The notes beneath the pieces were generated by a model. The model had not been told where the DNA came from. It worked only from the letters and a program-made list of their open reading frames with translations, and searched no databases. This document shows positions 51,551-60,186 of a DNA stretch of 64,000 nucleotides, piece by piece (position 1 is the first letter of the stretch; each line of letters starts with the position of its first letter). The translations under genes were made by a program, and so were the position numbers. Source of the stretch: Deltaproteobacteria bacterium UBA5205. Its GTDB lineage: Bacteria > Desulfobacterota > Syntrophorhabdia > Syntrophorhabdales > Syntrophorhabdaceae. The stretch spans positions 166,417-230,416 of the forward strand of contig DHVP01000048.1 in the NCBI GenBank assembly GCA_002412715.1. The letters are read 5' to 3'.

Positions 51551-51799
51551 TTGACGCCTCCTGAAACAATCTCCGCAGGGGCCTTCATGCAAGAAGGTCT
51601 CCCTGGCGGTTAGGAGTTATCAGCCCGGGCGGGCGGTTAAACGGCGAACCCCATCGCCGCCTAAAAAATAGCACATGTCGCGAGAGTGTTACAATTCAAA
51701 ACTATTGTCTGTACGCTCCTGCTCCATGCCCATCTGGAAGACAACCACGTGTTTCGCGGGGTTTCTTTCCTGACTTTACATGAAACCGTGAAACTGGAA

Positions 51800-52309
51800 T
51801 TATGAAACAGCCTTCAAACGGTTTTTCCCTTTCTTCTCGGCGCGGGCCTCTTTTTCCTGTTCGTAGATATCCTCGGTGAGAGTAGCCACGCGCTCGCGCC
51901 AGCGAGGATCGTTTTTGTTGAGTTCCACCTCTTCGTAGAAATCGGATATGCTGTGATTCAGGAGCTTATACGGGTTTTCTTCCGCTTCTATATCGAAAAA
52001 GGTGTGCCTGAGCTCATGGCGCAGTATCTTTATCCTGTCAAGGTCGGTGATGTTGTCCCAGCATTTCTTGTCCAGGGTGATGATGTAGTCATAACCGTCG
52101 TTGATATCCACCCCGTTTTTCGTGAGATGGCGGAGGAGATCGTTTGTTTTGATGATCCGTGCGAGGACCACCATCCCGCCCGATTTTCTCTTTTTCAGGT
52201 CAAAAAGGACCTTTATCTTTGCATTTACCAATTCGGAAAAATCCTGTGACCTCACCTCTTTGAGCAGGTCAAGGACGTGGTCGTTCACCTCGTCATAGCG
52301 CGATCCCAT
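51800..52309 (-). CDS. Putative phage-type metallopeptidase
   Basis: The 169-residue protein has the zinc-peptidase helix RIKILRHELRHTFFD (HExxH), preceded by GYDYIITLDKKCWDNITDLD and followed by an acidic segment that could give the third ligand. It resembles the phage-metallopeptidase family seen in prophages and their relatives. AGGAGGC lies just before the ATG at 52309; the much longer frame upstream overlaps the divergent iminopeptidase gene and is not coding. A basic C-terminal tail (EKEARAEKKGKNRLKAV) may bind nucleic acid. No other phage gene is nearby. Confidence 0.75.
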   Translation of the reverse strand: MGSRYDEVNDHVLDLLKEVRSQDFSELVNAKIKVLFDLKKRKSGGMVVLARIIKTNDLLRHLTKNGVDINDGYDYIITLDKKCWDNITDLDRIKILRHELRHTFFDIEAEENPYKLLNHSISDFYEEVELNKNDPRWRERVATLTEDIYEQEKEARAEKKGKNRLKAVS

Positions 52310-52471
52310 GATGCCTCCTGAGAGAATACGAAATTTTATGCGAACGGGGAAGATTAACATGAGGGACCTCAAAAAGCAAGGAGTCGGGCCGAAACCGCAC
52401 ATCCTTGACATGAACGCGGCGGAACCGTTATAAAAGACGTGAAACTGCAAGAAATAATCGAGAGGAGGCAG

Positions 52472-53458
52472 ATGGGCGGCAACATGAGACAAGGCAACAA
52501 ACCCTGCTTCAAGAAGCATCTGGCGGCGTGGTTCATTGTTTTCGCCGCCCTTGTCCAGGCAGCGTGTTCGACGGGGTCGGGCTTTCCCGAGCATGAGGGA
52601 TTCGTTGACGTTACCGGGGGAAAGGTATGGTACCGCATCGTTGGTTCCGGCAGCGCTACGCCCATAATTCTTCTTCACGGCGGACCGGGCAGTGCGAGCG
52701 ATTATCTGAAGCCCCTTGAAAAGATTGCCGCCGACCGGCCCGTTATTTTCTACGACCAGCTCGGCTGCGGCAGATCGGACCGCCCCGATAACAGGGATCT
52801 CTGGCGGATCGAAAGGTTCGTGGAGGAACTCTCACAGCTCCGGGCGGCGCTGAAATTGAAAGAGGTCCACATATACGGGCATTCCTGGGGGACCATGCTT
52901 GCCGTCGACTACATGCTGACGCAGCCACCGGGGGTCAAGGGCCTTATTCTTGCCGGCCCGTGTCTTAGTTCCAGACGATGGGTGGAAGATGCGAATACCC
53001 TGATCGAGGAACTTCCCGCGGGTACCAGGCTCGCTATCAGGCGATATGAAAGGGGAGACATCGCGGCCACCTCGAAAGATTATGAAGAGGCCGTGGTGGA
53101 GTATCTCAAACATCATATGTGCCGCCTTAACCCCTGGCCGCCGGAACTGATGACCGCCTTTCAAATGTCAAACCCGGAGATTTACGGTATCATGTGGGGA
53201 GTCAGCGAATTTCACCCCACAGGAAACTTGAAGACATACGAGAGGGTCGACCGTCTTCACGAAATAAAGGTCCCCACGTTCTTCACGGCCGGTCGACACG
53301 ATGAAGCAACGCCCGGCGCCACCGCATGGTACCGCTCGCACGTCCCCGACTCTTCCCTGAGGATATTCGAAAAAAGTGCACACCTTGGCATGTTCGAGGA
53401 ACCCGAGGCCTACGTAGAGAGTATCAGGGAGTTTCTGAAACATATCGAAAACCGGTGA
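52472..53458 (+). CDS. Proline iminopeptidase-family alpha/beta hydrolase, lipoprotein
   Basis: The ~328-residue protein has a lipoprotein-like signal (AAWFIVFAALVQAAC) then an alpha/beta hydrolase: oxyanion motif LHGGPGSASDYL, nucleophile elbow IYGHSWGTMLA, catalytic Asp in GRHDEATPGA and His in SAHLGMFEEP. These are the marks of the TIGR01250-type proline iminopeptidases, which remove N-terminal proline from peptides; the lipid anchor would put it in the envelope. AGGAGG is 3 bases before the ATG at 52472; an ATG at 52484 is also possible. It is divergent from the metallopeptidase gene. Confidence 0.88.
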   Translation: MGGNMRQGNKPCFKKHLAAWFIVFAALVQAACSTGSGFPEHEGFVDVTGGKVWYRIVGSGSATPIILLHGGPGSASDYLKPLEKIAADRPVIFYDQLGCGRSDRPDNRDLWRIERFVEELSQLRAALKLKEVHIYGHSWGTMLAVDYMLTQPPGVKGLILAGPCLSSRRWVEDANTLIEELPAGTRLAIRRYERGDIAATSKDYEEAVVEYLKHHMCRLNPWPPELMTAFQMSNPEIYGIMWGVSEFHPTGNLKTYERVDRLHEIKVPTFFTAGRHDEATPGATAWYRSHVPDSSLRIFEKSAHLGMFEEPEAYVESIREFLKHIENR

Positions 53459-53484
53459 AACAGAAATATCAGGTTGCCGGTCCT

Positions 53485-53706
53485 TCACTTTGTATACCAT
53501 GCCCGGCCCGGAGTCTTAACGTAAAGACGAACAATGGTGCCGCAGTCATCACATACATCGGCATGGAACGGTTCCGTGCCTATCACCACAAATTTGGTTT
53601 TGTAGGCAAGCCCTATTCTGCCCGCATCCGCGGTCTGATCAACCCTTACACCGCATACGACATTGCTCCCCCCGCAATGAGTGCATTTTGCCGTGATCTC
53701 TCCCAT
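53485..53706 (-). CDS. Small zinc-ribbon protein
   Basis: The 73-residue protein has two Cys pairs, KCTHCGGSNVVCG and VCDDCGTIVRLYV, forming a likely zinc ribbon, with a beta-rich middle. ACGGAGG lies about 5 bases before the ATG at 53706; a longer frame exists but only adds unlikely residues. Function unknown. It is convergent with the iminopeptidase gene, 26 bases away. Confidence 0.65.
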   Translation of the reverse strand: MGEITAKCTHCGGSNVVCGVRVDQTADAGRIGLAYKTKFVVIGTEPFHADVCDDCGTIVRLYVKTPGRAWYTK

Positions 53707-53827
53707 CCTGCCTCCGTTCATTCTTCGGCCGCCGCCATAGCGTGAACAAAGCGGCTGGAATAGCGTAAAATGTCCAATGAGACATGTCAAGCTTCAGGCG
53801 TGCTCCGTGGGGTCCGATCATTTTCCG

Positions 53828-54181
53828 CTATCTTTCCCGGTCATCCTCCTCATCGGCAACGGCGGCCCCTAAGTCATAATGTTTCACATCGCCGGCGATC
53901 GCCTCTTCCAGAACCAGAACCTCGCCTTTCGATTTTTGCTGCATGTGCTTCAGCAGACGATCGATGTTCTCCACCAGTTCGCCGGCGGTAATCCTTCCCG
54001 CAGTATAATCCTCTCTCTGCGAGGCGATGCGGTCCGCCAGATCGATGGCGACGATTTTCTGCGCGAAGAAGACATCATGGACGGCAATGGTAATGACAGA
54101 GGAAATAACAGACGCCGCAAGGGCTATCAGGAATACCTTTGCACCGGGACTGTTTTCCCTGTCACCATTGTGCCCTGACAT
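53828..54181 (-). CDS. Single-pass membrane protein, weakly TrbI-like
   Basis: The 117-residue protein has one N-terminal membrane helix (VFLIALAASVISSVITIAVHDVFF) and an acidic extracytoplasmic part (IVAIDLADRIASQREDYTAGRITAGELVENIDRLLKHM). The pattern of helix plus KIVxxD and a short helical domain reminds me of F-type TrbI, but similarity is weak and no conjugation gene is present. Its start overlaps the NusA-like gene by 20 bases, so the two are cotranslated. Function unknown. Confidence 0.6.
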   Translation of the reverse strand: MSGHNGDRENSPGAKVFLIALAASVISSVITIAVHDVFFAQKIVAIDLADRIASQREDYTAGRITAGELVENIDRLLKHMQQKSKGEVLVLEEAIAGDVKHYDLGAAVADEEDDRER

Positions 54182-54848
54182 ACTCCGCCTCCCTTTCCCT
54201 TGTGCCGGTCATTTCCTGTTCAGCGCTCTTTATGACGATCTTCACATTAAGGAGTTTGGCGGCAGTGGCGACGTTGGTACCACCCTTTCCGACGAAAAAT
54301 CCGCAGTATCGCGGATCGACTCTGACAATGGCCTCCCTCAGGCTCTGTGAATACAGAACCTGCGTCACCTTTTCCGCCGGCGCCGGAACAAGGGAATTTA
54401 CTATATACTCTTTCATGTTCGGACTGTACCTGACGACGGTGATCGTATCGGTGGTGTAGGTCTTTACCTTATCAAGATAGGGAAGAGATGCAGACAGAGG
54501 ATCGACGCTACCCAGACCTTCAATGGAAACCTTGGCAAAGGCGCCGTTGACCACGCTTGCCGCCTTTCGCACCCGGACCTTTCCCGCGCGTATGATCTCG
54601 GCGAGGGTCTCCTCGGTAATCCTGCGGAAATACTGCGGCGATCTCTGGCTCAAAGAGATCTTGCCCTCTGTCGTCATGAACACTGCGGCCGTAAGTTCTT
54701 CTGCCTGACCGTATGTCCGGTTGGCATACCTCTTCGGCAGATAGGCGAGCAGCTCCGTTCCCTTGATGAGGGCAAGATATGTATCCTTGCCGGGCAGATC
54801 CTTCACAACTGTGCATCGTACGAGACGACCGATCTTGATTGATGGCAT
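54162..54848 (-). CDS. NusA-like S1/KH RNA-binding protein
   Basis: The 228-residue protein looks like the core of NusA without its N-terminal polymerase-binding domain. An S1-like part (GRLVRCTVVKDLPGKDTYLALIKGTELLAYLPKRYANRTY ... ISLSQRSPQYFRRI) is followed by KH-like parts, including IVRVDPRYCGFFVGKGGTNVATAAKLLNVKIVI with the GKGG loop (NusA: GKGGQNVRLA). It could bind RNA in antitermination or another role. The true nusA-rimP-infB region is not in this window. GGGGGAAC precedes the ATG at 54848. Partner gene downstream is a membrane protein of unknown role. Confidence 0.75.
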   Translation of the reverse strand: MPSIKIGRLVRCTVVKDLPGKDTYLALIKGTELLAYLPKRYANRTYGQAEELTAAVFMTTEGKISLSQRSPQYFRRITEETLAEIIRAGKVRVRKAASVVNGAFAKVSIEGLGSVDPLSASLPYLDKVKTYTTDTITVVRYSPNMKEYIVNSLVPAPAEKVTQVLYSQSLREAIVRVDPRYCGFFVGKGGTNVATAAKLLNVKIVIKSAEQEMTGTREREAEYVRAQW

Positions 54849-55043
54849 TACGGTTCCCCCTGACATGTTTTTCACTACTCAGGGGTATTACTTTTTGAAA
54901 CGAAAAAAAAGGCACGTAATTTTATTTTTCTACGGAGAAAATCCCGGGGGTAAAGGCCGTTGCTCGTTTCCCCGGAACAGGGAACCTTGAAAGTCCCGGA
55001 TCTTCTTTATATACTGTTGGTCAATTACGAACGTGAGGTGGAT

Positions 55044-55238
55044 ATGATGGAATGCACAATAGAGAAGAATACGGCCGCGTGTACGTGCACGTATGATTCG
55101 TGCCCGCGTAAAGGAAAATGCTGTGAATGCGTGGCATATCACAGGAGCAAGAAGCAGCTTCCCGGCTGCTTCTTTTCCCCGGAGGGTGAGGCCTCCTACG
55201 ACCGTTCCTACAGACGCTTTATCATGGAGAACACGTAG
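55044..55238 (+). CDS. DUF6485-family small cysteine-rich protein
   Basis: The 64-residue protein has the pattern CTCTYDSCPRKGKCCECVAYH followed by QLPGCFF and YDRSYRRF, matching the DUF6485 family. Six or more cysteines suggest metal binding. GAGGTG precedes the ATG pair at 55044/55047. A hairpin with a T-rich end lies inside the coding sequence (see the finding at 55149). It converges on the next gene, 6 bases away. Confidence 0.8.
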   Translation: MMECTIEKNTAACTCTYDSCPRKGKCCECVAYHRSKKQLPGCFFSPEGEASYDRSYRRFIMENT

Positions 55239-55244
55239 ACGGTT

Positions 55245-55739
55245 TCAGGAGCCCAGTTCCTCGAGTATGTCCTGCGCTTTTATGCGGACCTCTTTGATCC
55301 TGTGTCCCATAGCCGCGATGGAGATCTTCCGTTTGGCATCCTCCTGCTGGCGGGGAGGAAGCGATGGATAAAGTTCCAGGAGCTTGTCCAGGGTGGCGGT
55401 GCATATACCGGTCTCCTTTAAATCGAGAAAAAGGATAAGCGTGGCGGCGTCGTCAGGCAGGCCGTATTTGGCCATGTATTTCTCGGCCTGCTTTGCAAAG
55501 GCCTCCGACCCGTAGGCGTTATGGAGCTTTGCATAGAGCTTGTCGTGTTCGGGCGTGCCTTTGTCACCCTTGAAGAGCCGGTCCAGGGCGTCCTTTACCC
55601 TGCCCTGCTGCCAGCGGTCTTTCGGGGCCTCTTTCTTTTTTCCGGTCCCTTTTTCCTGCCTGCCGTAGAAAGTGCTTCTATCCCTGCGGCGATCCAGCTC
55701 CCGCCAGTCAGGTCTTTCGTCGTCGTCGTAGTCTCCCAT
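55245..55739 (-). CDS. Unknown basic/acidic helical protein
   Basis: The 164-residue protein begins with a highly charged segment (MGDYDDDERPDWRELDRRRDRS) and a Lys-rich linker, followed by a helical C-terminal domain (AFAKQAEKYMAKYGLPDDAATLILFLDLKETGICTATLDKLLELYPSLP). It has no signal, membrane helix or nucleotide motif. I recall similar unnamed proteins only in Desulfobacterota. GAGGAAGG lies before the ATG at 55739; the frame is open for 29 more codons upstream. It is divergent from the sdh operon. Confidence 0.6.
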   Translation of the reverse strand: MGDYDDDERPDWRELDRRRDRSTFYGRQEKGTGKKKEAPKDRWQQGRVKDALDRLFKGDKGTPEHDKLYAKLHNAYGSEAFAKQAEKYMAKYGLPDDAATLILFLDLKETGICTATLDKLLELYPSLPPRQQEDAKRKISIAAMGHRIKEVRIKAQDILEELGS

Positions 55740-55859
55740 GCCTTCCTCGTTTGATGTTTTCTTCATTATAATAAATTGTAACCCGATTTCCATAATTTTC
55801 TCCCAACCGCGGGCCTGAAGCTCCACGCAGGCTCACGGGCGGCGTTTCTCTAAAAACTC

Positions 55860-55889
55860 TTGACAAAGCTGTAAGCGCCGTGATGTGAT
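55860..55889 (+). promoter_or_regulatory. Probable promoter of the sdhCAB-Rieske-cytochrome b operon
   Basis: A perfect -35 TTGACA (55860-55865) with an 18-base spacer and a weak -10 TGTGAT (55884-55889), giving a leader of about 22 bases to the ATG at 55918 with AAGGAG. Confidence 0.4.
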
Positions 55890-55917
55890 TGCTTGAAAAG
55901 AGACCCAAGGAGCAGCC

Positions 55918-56223
55918 ATGTTTATCTGGCTTTTTCACCGAATAAGCGGCGTTTGCCTTATTGTCCTTTTCGGCATCAAGATACTGACCAGCTATTTCCT
56001 CTTCAACCAGGACAAGAAACCGGACTGGGCCCTGAGTCTCCACCGGCAACCGGTTGTAGACGTATTGATCCTCGTCCTCTTCACGTTCCACAGCATCTAC
56101 GGCATCCGTACCGTCGTCATGGACCTGGGCTACAGAAACGAGAAAAGGCTCTTTCTCGTCTCCAATGCGGCCGCCTCTCTCATATCGGCTATTCTCTTAT
56201 ACATGTACTTTATCGTTTCATGA
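55918..56223 (+). CDS. sdhC: Succinate dehydrogenase / fumarate reductase cytochrome b-type anchor
   Basis: This 101-residue membrane protein anchors the SDH/FRD enzyme and binds quinone and probably one heme b. It has three hydrophobic helices: FIWLFHRISGVCLIVLFGIKIL with the quinone-site HRISG, the second with FTFHSIYGIRTVVMDLGY giving a heme-ligand His, and a third near the C-terminus. No second anchor gene follows. Such a three-helix single anchor is shorter than the five-helix SdhC of the Bacillus/Wolinella type. Stop and start overlap with sdhA (ATGA). Confidence 0.88.
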   Translation: MFIWLFHRISGVCLIVLFGIKILTSYFLFNQDKKPDWALSLHRQPVVDVLILVLFTFHSIYGIRTVVMDLGYRNEKRLFLVSNAAASLISAILLYMYFIVS

Positions 56224-57929
56224 TGACAGTCTCTCACGATGTGCTCATAGTCGGCGGAGGCCTTGCAGGCTTGCGGGCAGCCGTCGGCCTTTGCCAGAAA
56301 TACGATGTGGCCCTTCTCTCCAAGGTCCATCCCATAAGGTCCCATTCCATCGCTGCCCAGGGCGGCATCAATGCCGCGCTTGCCAACAATCCCGACAGCA
56401 GGGACGACACGTGGGAAAAGCATACCTTCGACACGGTGAAGGGCAGCGACTATCTTGCCGATCAGGACGCGGTGGAGATCATGTGCCGCGAGGCGCCGGG
56501 TATCGTTTACGAGATGGAGCACTGGGGCTGCCCCTTCAGCCGCTTTCCCGACGGCTCCATCGCCCAGAGGCCCTTCGGGGGGGCCGGGTATCCCAGGACC
56601 TGCTATTCCACGGACCTGACCGGCCACGTTCTCCTCAATACGCTCTACGAAAGGGCCGTCATGATGGGCGTCACGGTCTATCCCGAATGGTACGTGACAG
56701 CACTCGCGACAGATGAGGGCGTATGTCACGGTGTTGTCGCCTTTGACCTCATGAACGGACAAATCGTACCCATCGCCGCGAAGGCGACGATCTTCGCGAC
56801 CGGAGGATACGGCAGGGTCTACTTCTATTCGACCAACGCGCTCATAAACACGGGCAGCGGTATCGGCATCGCGTACAAGGCCGGCGTACCCTTGAAGGAT
56901 ATGGAGTTCGTGCAGTTCCACCCCACGGGGCTCATCGGCACGAACATCCTTATGACGGAAGCATGCCGCGGAGAAGGCGGTTATCTCGTCAACAACAAGG
57001 GCGAGCGCTTCATGGAAAAGTACGCCCCGAAGGCGATGGAACTGGCACCGCGCGATATCGTCTCACGGAGCATCCAGACCGAGATAAACGAGGGCAGGTA
57101 CTTCGAACACCCTCTCGGCAAGTATATCAAGCTTGACCTCACGCACCTCGGTGAGAAGAAGATCCTTGCCAAACTGCCGGGCATACGGAAGATCTGCCTC
57201 GATTTCATCGGCATCGATCCCATCAAGCAACCCATACCCATCATGCCCTGTCAACACTATTCCATGGGAGGGATCGACACAAACGCAAGGACAGCGACCG
57301 AGGTGCAGGGTTTCTTTGCCGCCGGAGAATGCGCCTGCGTTAGCGTCCACGGGGCCAACAGGCTGGGCGGAAATTCCCTCCTCGAAACGATCGTTTTCGG
57401 GAAGATCGCCGCCGGCGCTATCGACGAATACCTTTCATCAGGCACCGCGGTACCAAAAGAAGAGATTGTCATTCGGAGGGCCGGGGACCTGGAAGCCAGG
57501 ATGGCGGCTCTCGTCTCCGGGGGGACCGAGAAGACCTTTGTCCTTCACGGTGAACTTGCAAAGACGATGAGCGCCAACGTGGGCATCTTCAGACAGCGAA
57601 CAGAGACGGAAAAAGCCCTCGAGGAGATCGGACGTATCAAGGAACGATACCGCAACGTGGGCGTGTCATCGCCATCGAGACACATGAACTACGAACTCAT
57701 GAACGCCATCGAGCTCGAATACATGCTCGAGGTCGCGCATACGATAGCCCTCGGCGCATCCCTCAGGGAAGAGAGCAGAGGGGCCCATTCCCGCACGGAT
57801 TTTCCGAAACGCGACGACGGGAAATGGCTCAAACATACCATCGCCCGCATGGCCGATGACACAAACCCCGGTATCTCTTTCCGGGACGTTTCCATTACCC
57901 GCTACAAGCCGATGGAGAGGGTCTATTGA
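56220..57929 (+). CDS. sdhA: Succinate dehydrogenase / fumarate reductase flavoprotein subunit
   Basis: The 569-residue flavoprotein holds FAD and the dicarboxylate site. It has the dinucleotide motif DVLIVGGGLAGLRAA, the covalent-FAD segment RSHSIAAQGGINAAL, the active-site blocks QFHPTGL and EACRGEGGYL, and HYSMGGIDTN and GANRLGGNSLLE. Whether it runs as succinate dehydrogenase or fumarate reductase in the cell cannot be read from sequence. The ATG at 56220 overlaps the sdhC stop; an ATG at 56223 is equal. The open frame upstream of 56220 is a shadow of sdhC. Confidence 0.95.
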   Translation: MMTVSHDVLIVGGGLAGLRAAVGLCQKYDVALLSKVHPIRSHSIAAQGGINAALANNPDSRDDTWEKHTFDTVKGSDYLADQDAVEIMCREAPGIVYEMEHWGCPFSRFPDGSIAQRPFGGAGYPRTCYSTDLTGHVLLNTLYERAVMMGVTVYPEWYVTALATDEGVCHGVVAFDLMNGQIVPIAAKATIFATGGYGRVYFYSTNALINTGSGIGIAYKAGVPLKDMEFVQFHPTGLIGTNILMTEACRGEGGYLVNNKGERFMEKYAPKAMELAPRDIVSRSIQTEINEGRYFEHPLGKYIKLDLTHLGEKKILAKLPGIRKICLDFIGIDPIKQPIPIMPCQHYSMGGIDTNARTATEVQGFFAAGECACVSVHGANRLGGNSLLETIVFGKIAAGAIDEYLSSGTAVPKEEIVIRRAGDLEARMAALVSGGTEKTFVLHGELAKTMSANVGIFRQRTETEKALEEIGRIKERYRNVGVSSPSRHMNYELMNAIELEYMLEVAHTIALGASLREESRGAHSRTDFPKRDDGKWLKHTIARMADDTNPGISFRDVSITRYKPMERVY

Positions 57930-58666
57930 TAACCGCTTCGGCATATACATTCAAGATACTGCGAACCGACAGGAAAAAACCGGACGACACGCCGCGGTTT
58001 CAGACATACCGGGTGAAGGTCATCCCCGGGCTCACGGTGCTCGGGGTCTTGAACAGGATCCGCGATGAGATCGACGGCACGCTCTCCTTCCGCTCGTCCT
58101 GCAGGTCCGCCGTCTGTGGGTCGTGTGCAATGGTAATCAATGGCAGGATCGACCTCGCGTGTCGAACACAGGTGGCATCCTTCGGCACGAATACCATCAT
58201 CCTGGAACCGCTTCCCAACATGGAGATCGTTAAGGACCTCGTAGTCGACATGACACCCTTCTGGAAAATGTACGAGACGGTTAAACCCTGGCTCATCCGC
58301 GAAAGCACCGATCCGGAGAAGGAGATCGCGCAGAGCGAAGAGGAAAGAAGTTGCATTGACCAGTTCGTCAACTGTATTCTCTGCGCCTGCTGCTACGGGG
58401 CATGTCCCGTTATCGCCCGCGACCCGGAATATCTGGGTCCGGCGGCGCTTGCCAAGCTGGAACGCTTTGTCCTCGACTCGCGTGACGAACGGCCCGACAT
58501 TCTTCTGGATGATGTGAACAATGAAAGGGGCGTCTGGGGCTGCGACACGATCCTTAAGTGCATAGAGGCCTGCCCGAAGGACGTGCGACCCACCGATTCC
58601 ATCGTGGGCCTGAGGAAAGCCCTTGTCGGGAAAAAGGCAAGAAGACTGTTCGGGATAAAGAAATGA
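57926..58666 (+). CDS. sdhB: Succinate dehydrogenase / fumarate reductase iron-sulfur subunit
   Basis: The 246-residue subunit carries the three clusters. The [2Fe-2S] ligands are in SCRSAVCGSCAMVINGRIDLAC; the [4Fe-4S] motif is CILCACCYGACP; and the [3Fe-4S] region is completed by CIEACPKDVRPT. The start is a TTG overlapping the sdhA stop. It has the normal length and lies between sdhA and the Rieske gene, both with 4-base overlaps, showing that all are made from one transcript. Confidence 0.94.
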   Translation: MITASAYTFKILRTDRKKPDDTPRFQTYRVKVIPGLTVLGVLNRIRDEIDGTLSFRSSCRSAVCGSCAMVINGRIDLACRTQVASFGTNTIILEPLPNMEIVKDLVVDMTPFWKMYETVKPWLIRESTDPEKEIAQSEEERSCIDQFVNCILCACCYGACPVIARDPEYLGPAALAKLERFVLDSRDERPDILLDDVNNERGVWGCDTILKCIEACPKDVRPTDSIVGLRKALVGKKARRLFGIKK

Positions 58667-59133
58667 AGCTCGACTATTCACTGGTGACGCGCAGGACGTT
58701 CCTCAACACCCTCTTCGGGGGCTGGCTTGCCGCTCTGGCAGCGGGGAGCGCTTATGCCTTGCTCAGGTTCATCTTCCCGACACTGGGAAAAGAACCTGAT
58801 TTTGTGATTCTTAACAAGGGTGACTTCCTCGACATCCCGATAAACTCTGTTAAACCCTTCGCCTGGGGAGGCAAACTCGGTCTTTTCTTCAAAAAGGAGA
58901 ACGGCACCACCGAGGCCTTGAAGGGCGTTTGCACCCACATGGAGTGCAACATAACCTACCGGCCTGACGTGAAGAAGTTCTATTGCGCATGCCATAAGGG
59001 CTGGTTCGACGAGAGTGGAAAGAATATCGAGGGGCCTCCGCCGAAGCCCCTTGAGATCTTCGACATCACGATCGAGGGCGACAAACTTATCATAGCAAAA
59101 AAGGGAGTGAAGGTTGCGTTGCCGAAGGCTTAA
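58663..59133 (+). CDS. Rieske [2Fe-2S] protein of a cytochrome bc-type complex
   Basis: The 156-residue protein has a short N-terminal region with an Arg-Arg (VTRRTFLNTLFGGWLAALAAGSAYALL), a Tat-like signal anchor, then the Rieske fold with both cluster boxes: CTHMECNITY (C-x-H) and CACHKGWFD (C-x2-H). It should accept an electron from quinol on the periplasmic side. It is coupled to sdhB by ATGA overlap, and its end overlaps the cytochrome b gene by 20 bases. Confidence 0.93.
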   Translation: MKLDYSLVTRRTFLNTLFGGWLAALAAGSAYALLRFIFPTLGKEPDFVILNKGDFLDIPINSVKPFAWGGKLGLFFKKENGTTEALKGVCTHMECNITYRPDVKKFYCACHKGWFDESGKNIEGPPPKPLEIFDITIEGDKLIIAKKGVKVALPKA

Positions 59134-60178
59134 AGACTGGGTCGGCGAGCGGTATGACATCGAGGGGCTCCGGGGGTTCATCCGGAACAAATACGTCCCC
59201 TCCCATCGTCTGGATGTTTGGTATTTTGCAGGCGGGCTGACCCTCTTTCTTTTTATATTTCAGTTCATAACGGGCATGGCGCTTGCCCTCTACTATGTCC
59301 CGCAGGCGGAACACGCCCACAAAAGCATCATCGATATCGTGACGAAGCTCAACATGGGATGGCTCTTCCGTTCACTGCATCACTGGGGGGGGCAGCTCGC
59401 GATCGCCGTCCTCTTCGTTCATGTTTTCAGCACCCTTCTTCTCAAGGCCTACCGGAAACCCAGGGAACTCCTCTGGGTCACCGGTTTCGTGATGCTCATC
59501 ATCTCCATATTCTTCGGCCTCAGCGGGTATTTTCTGCTCTGGGACGAGAGGGCCTTCGCGGCGGTGAGGGTGGCAACGGGAGGCGCCGGGAATCTTCCCC
59601 TTATCGGAGGATTCGTGAAGGGTTTCCTGCGCGGTGACCTCGACGTGACGGGCGAGACGCTGACACGTTTCTACGCCTTCCATGTGGCCATCCTTCCCCT
59701 CGTCACCGTTGCAGTCACCGGGCTGCACGTAGTCCTCGTTCAGCTCCACGGCATGAGTGTTCCCCTCTCGCAGCAGAACCGGCAGCGCAAGCCGGAGCCG
59801 TTCTTTCCGAACCTTTTTTATAAGGACCTCATCGTATGGCTCATCTGCCTTGGTGTTGTTGTTACCCTTGCAGCGCTCTTTCCGCCTCAGATCGGAGTGA
59901 AAGCCGATCCGCTCGCCCCGGCGCCGGAAAATATCAAACCCGAATGGTACTTCCTTTTTCTCTTCCAGACACTCAAGCTTTTTCCCGGCGAGATAGCAGG
60001 CCTCAACGGAGAAACTATCGCCATAATTATCATCTCCGCCGCCATAGCATTCTTTTTCCTCATACCCTTTTTTGACAGACGGTCGGCTGCAGAGCGCCAA
60101 AGTCGCCTGTTTACCTGGATCGGCATCTTCTATCTTGTCTATTTCACCGTCATGACGGTAATAGGCTTCTTAACCTAG
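59114..60178 (+). CDS. Cytochrome b of a Rieske/cytochrome b complex
   Basis: The 354-residue protein has about eight helices. The N-terminal four-helix part holds the two heme-b His pairs (HHWGGQLAIAVLFVHVFSTLL and FYAFHVAILPLVTVAVTGLHVVLVQLHGMS). The C-terminal part holds the PEWY quinol motif (ENIKPEWYFLFLFQTLKLFPGE) and further helices. It is thus a fused b6/subunit IV type. It starts at TTG 59114, with AAGGGAG upstream, inside the Rieske end. No cytochrome c1 or other heme-c protein gene follows, so the electron acceptor is unknown. Confidence 0.93.
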   Translation: MRCRRLKDWVGERYDIEGLRGFIRNKYVPSHRLDVWYFAGGLTLFLFIFQFITGMALALYYVPQAEHAHKSIIDIVTKLNMGWLFRSLHHWGGQLAIAVLFVHVFSTLLLKAYRKPRELLWVTGFVMLIISIFFGLSGYFLLWDERAFAAVRVATGGAGNLPLIGGFVKGFLRGDLDVTGETLTRFYAFHVAILPLVTVAVTGLHVVLVQLHGMSVPLSQQNRQRKPEPFFPNLFYKDLIVWLICLGVVVTLAALFPPQIGVKADPLAPAPENIKPEWYFLFLFQTLKLFPGEIAGLNGETIAIIIISAAIAFFFLIPFFDRRSAAERQSRLFTWIGIFYLVYFTVMTVIGFLT

Positions 60179-60186
60179 GGGTATAC

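Noticed and set aside
51800..52309. Evidence of a prophage
   Set aside because: A single phage-type metallopeptidase without integrase, structural genes or attachment repeats does not support one.
52310..52678. N-terminal extension of the metallopeptidase frame
   Set aside because: The ribosome site and ATG at 52309 fit the conserved domain; the extension overlaps the divergent iminopeptidase gene and shows no domain.
53828..54181. Conjugative transfer gene trbI
   Set aside because: Only the layout of helix and short domain is similar; no other transfer gene is present.
55893..56219. Upstream extension of the sdhA frame
   Set aside because: It overlaps sdhC, which is clearly coding in another frame; the sdhA flavin motif begins just after 56220.
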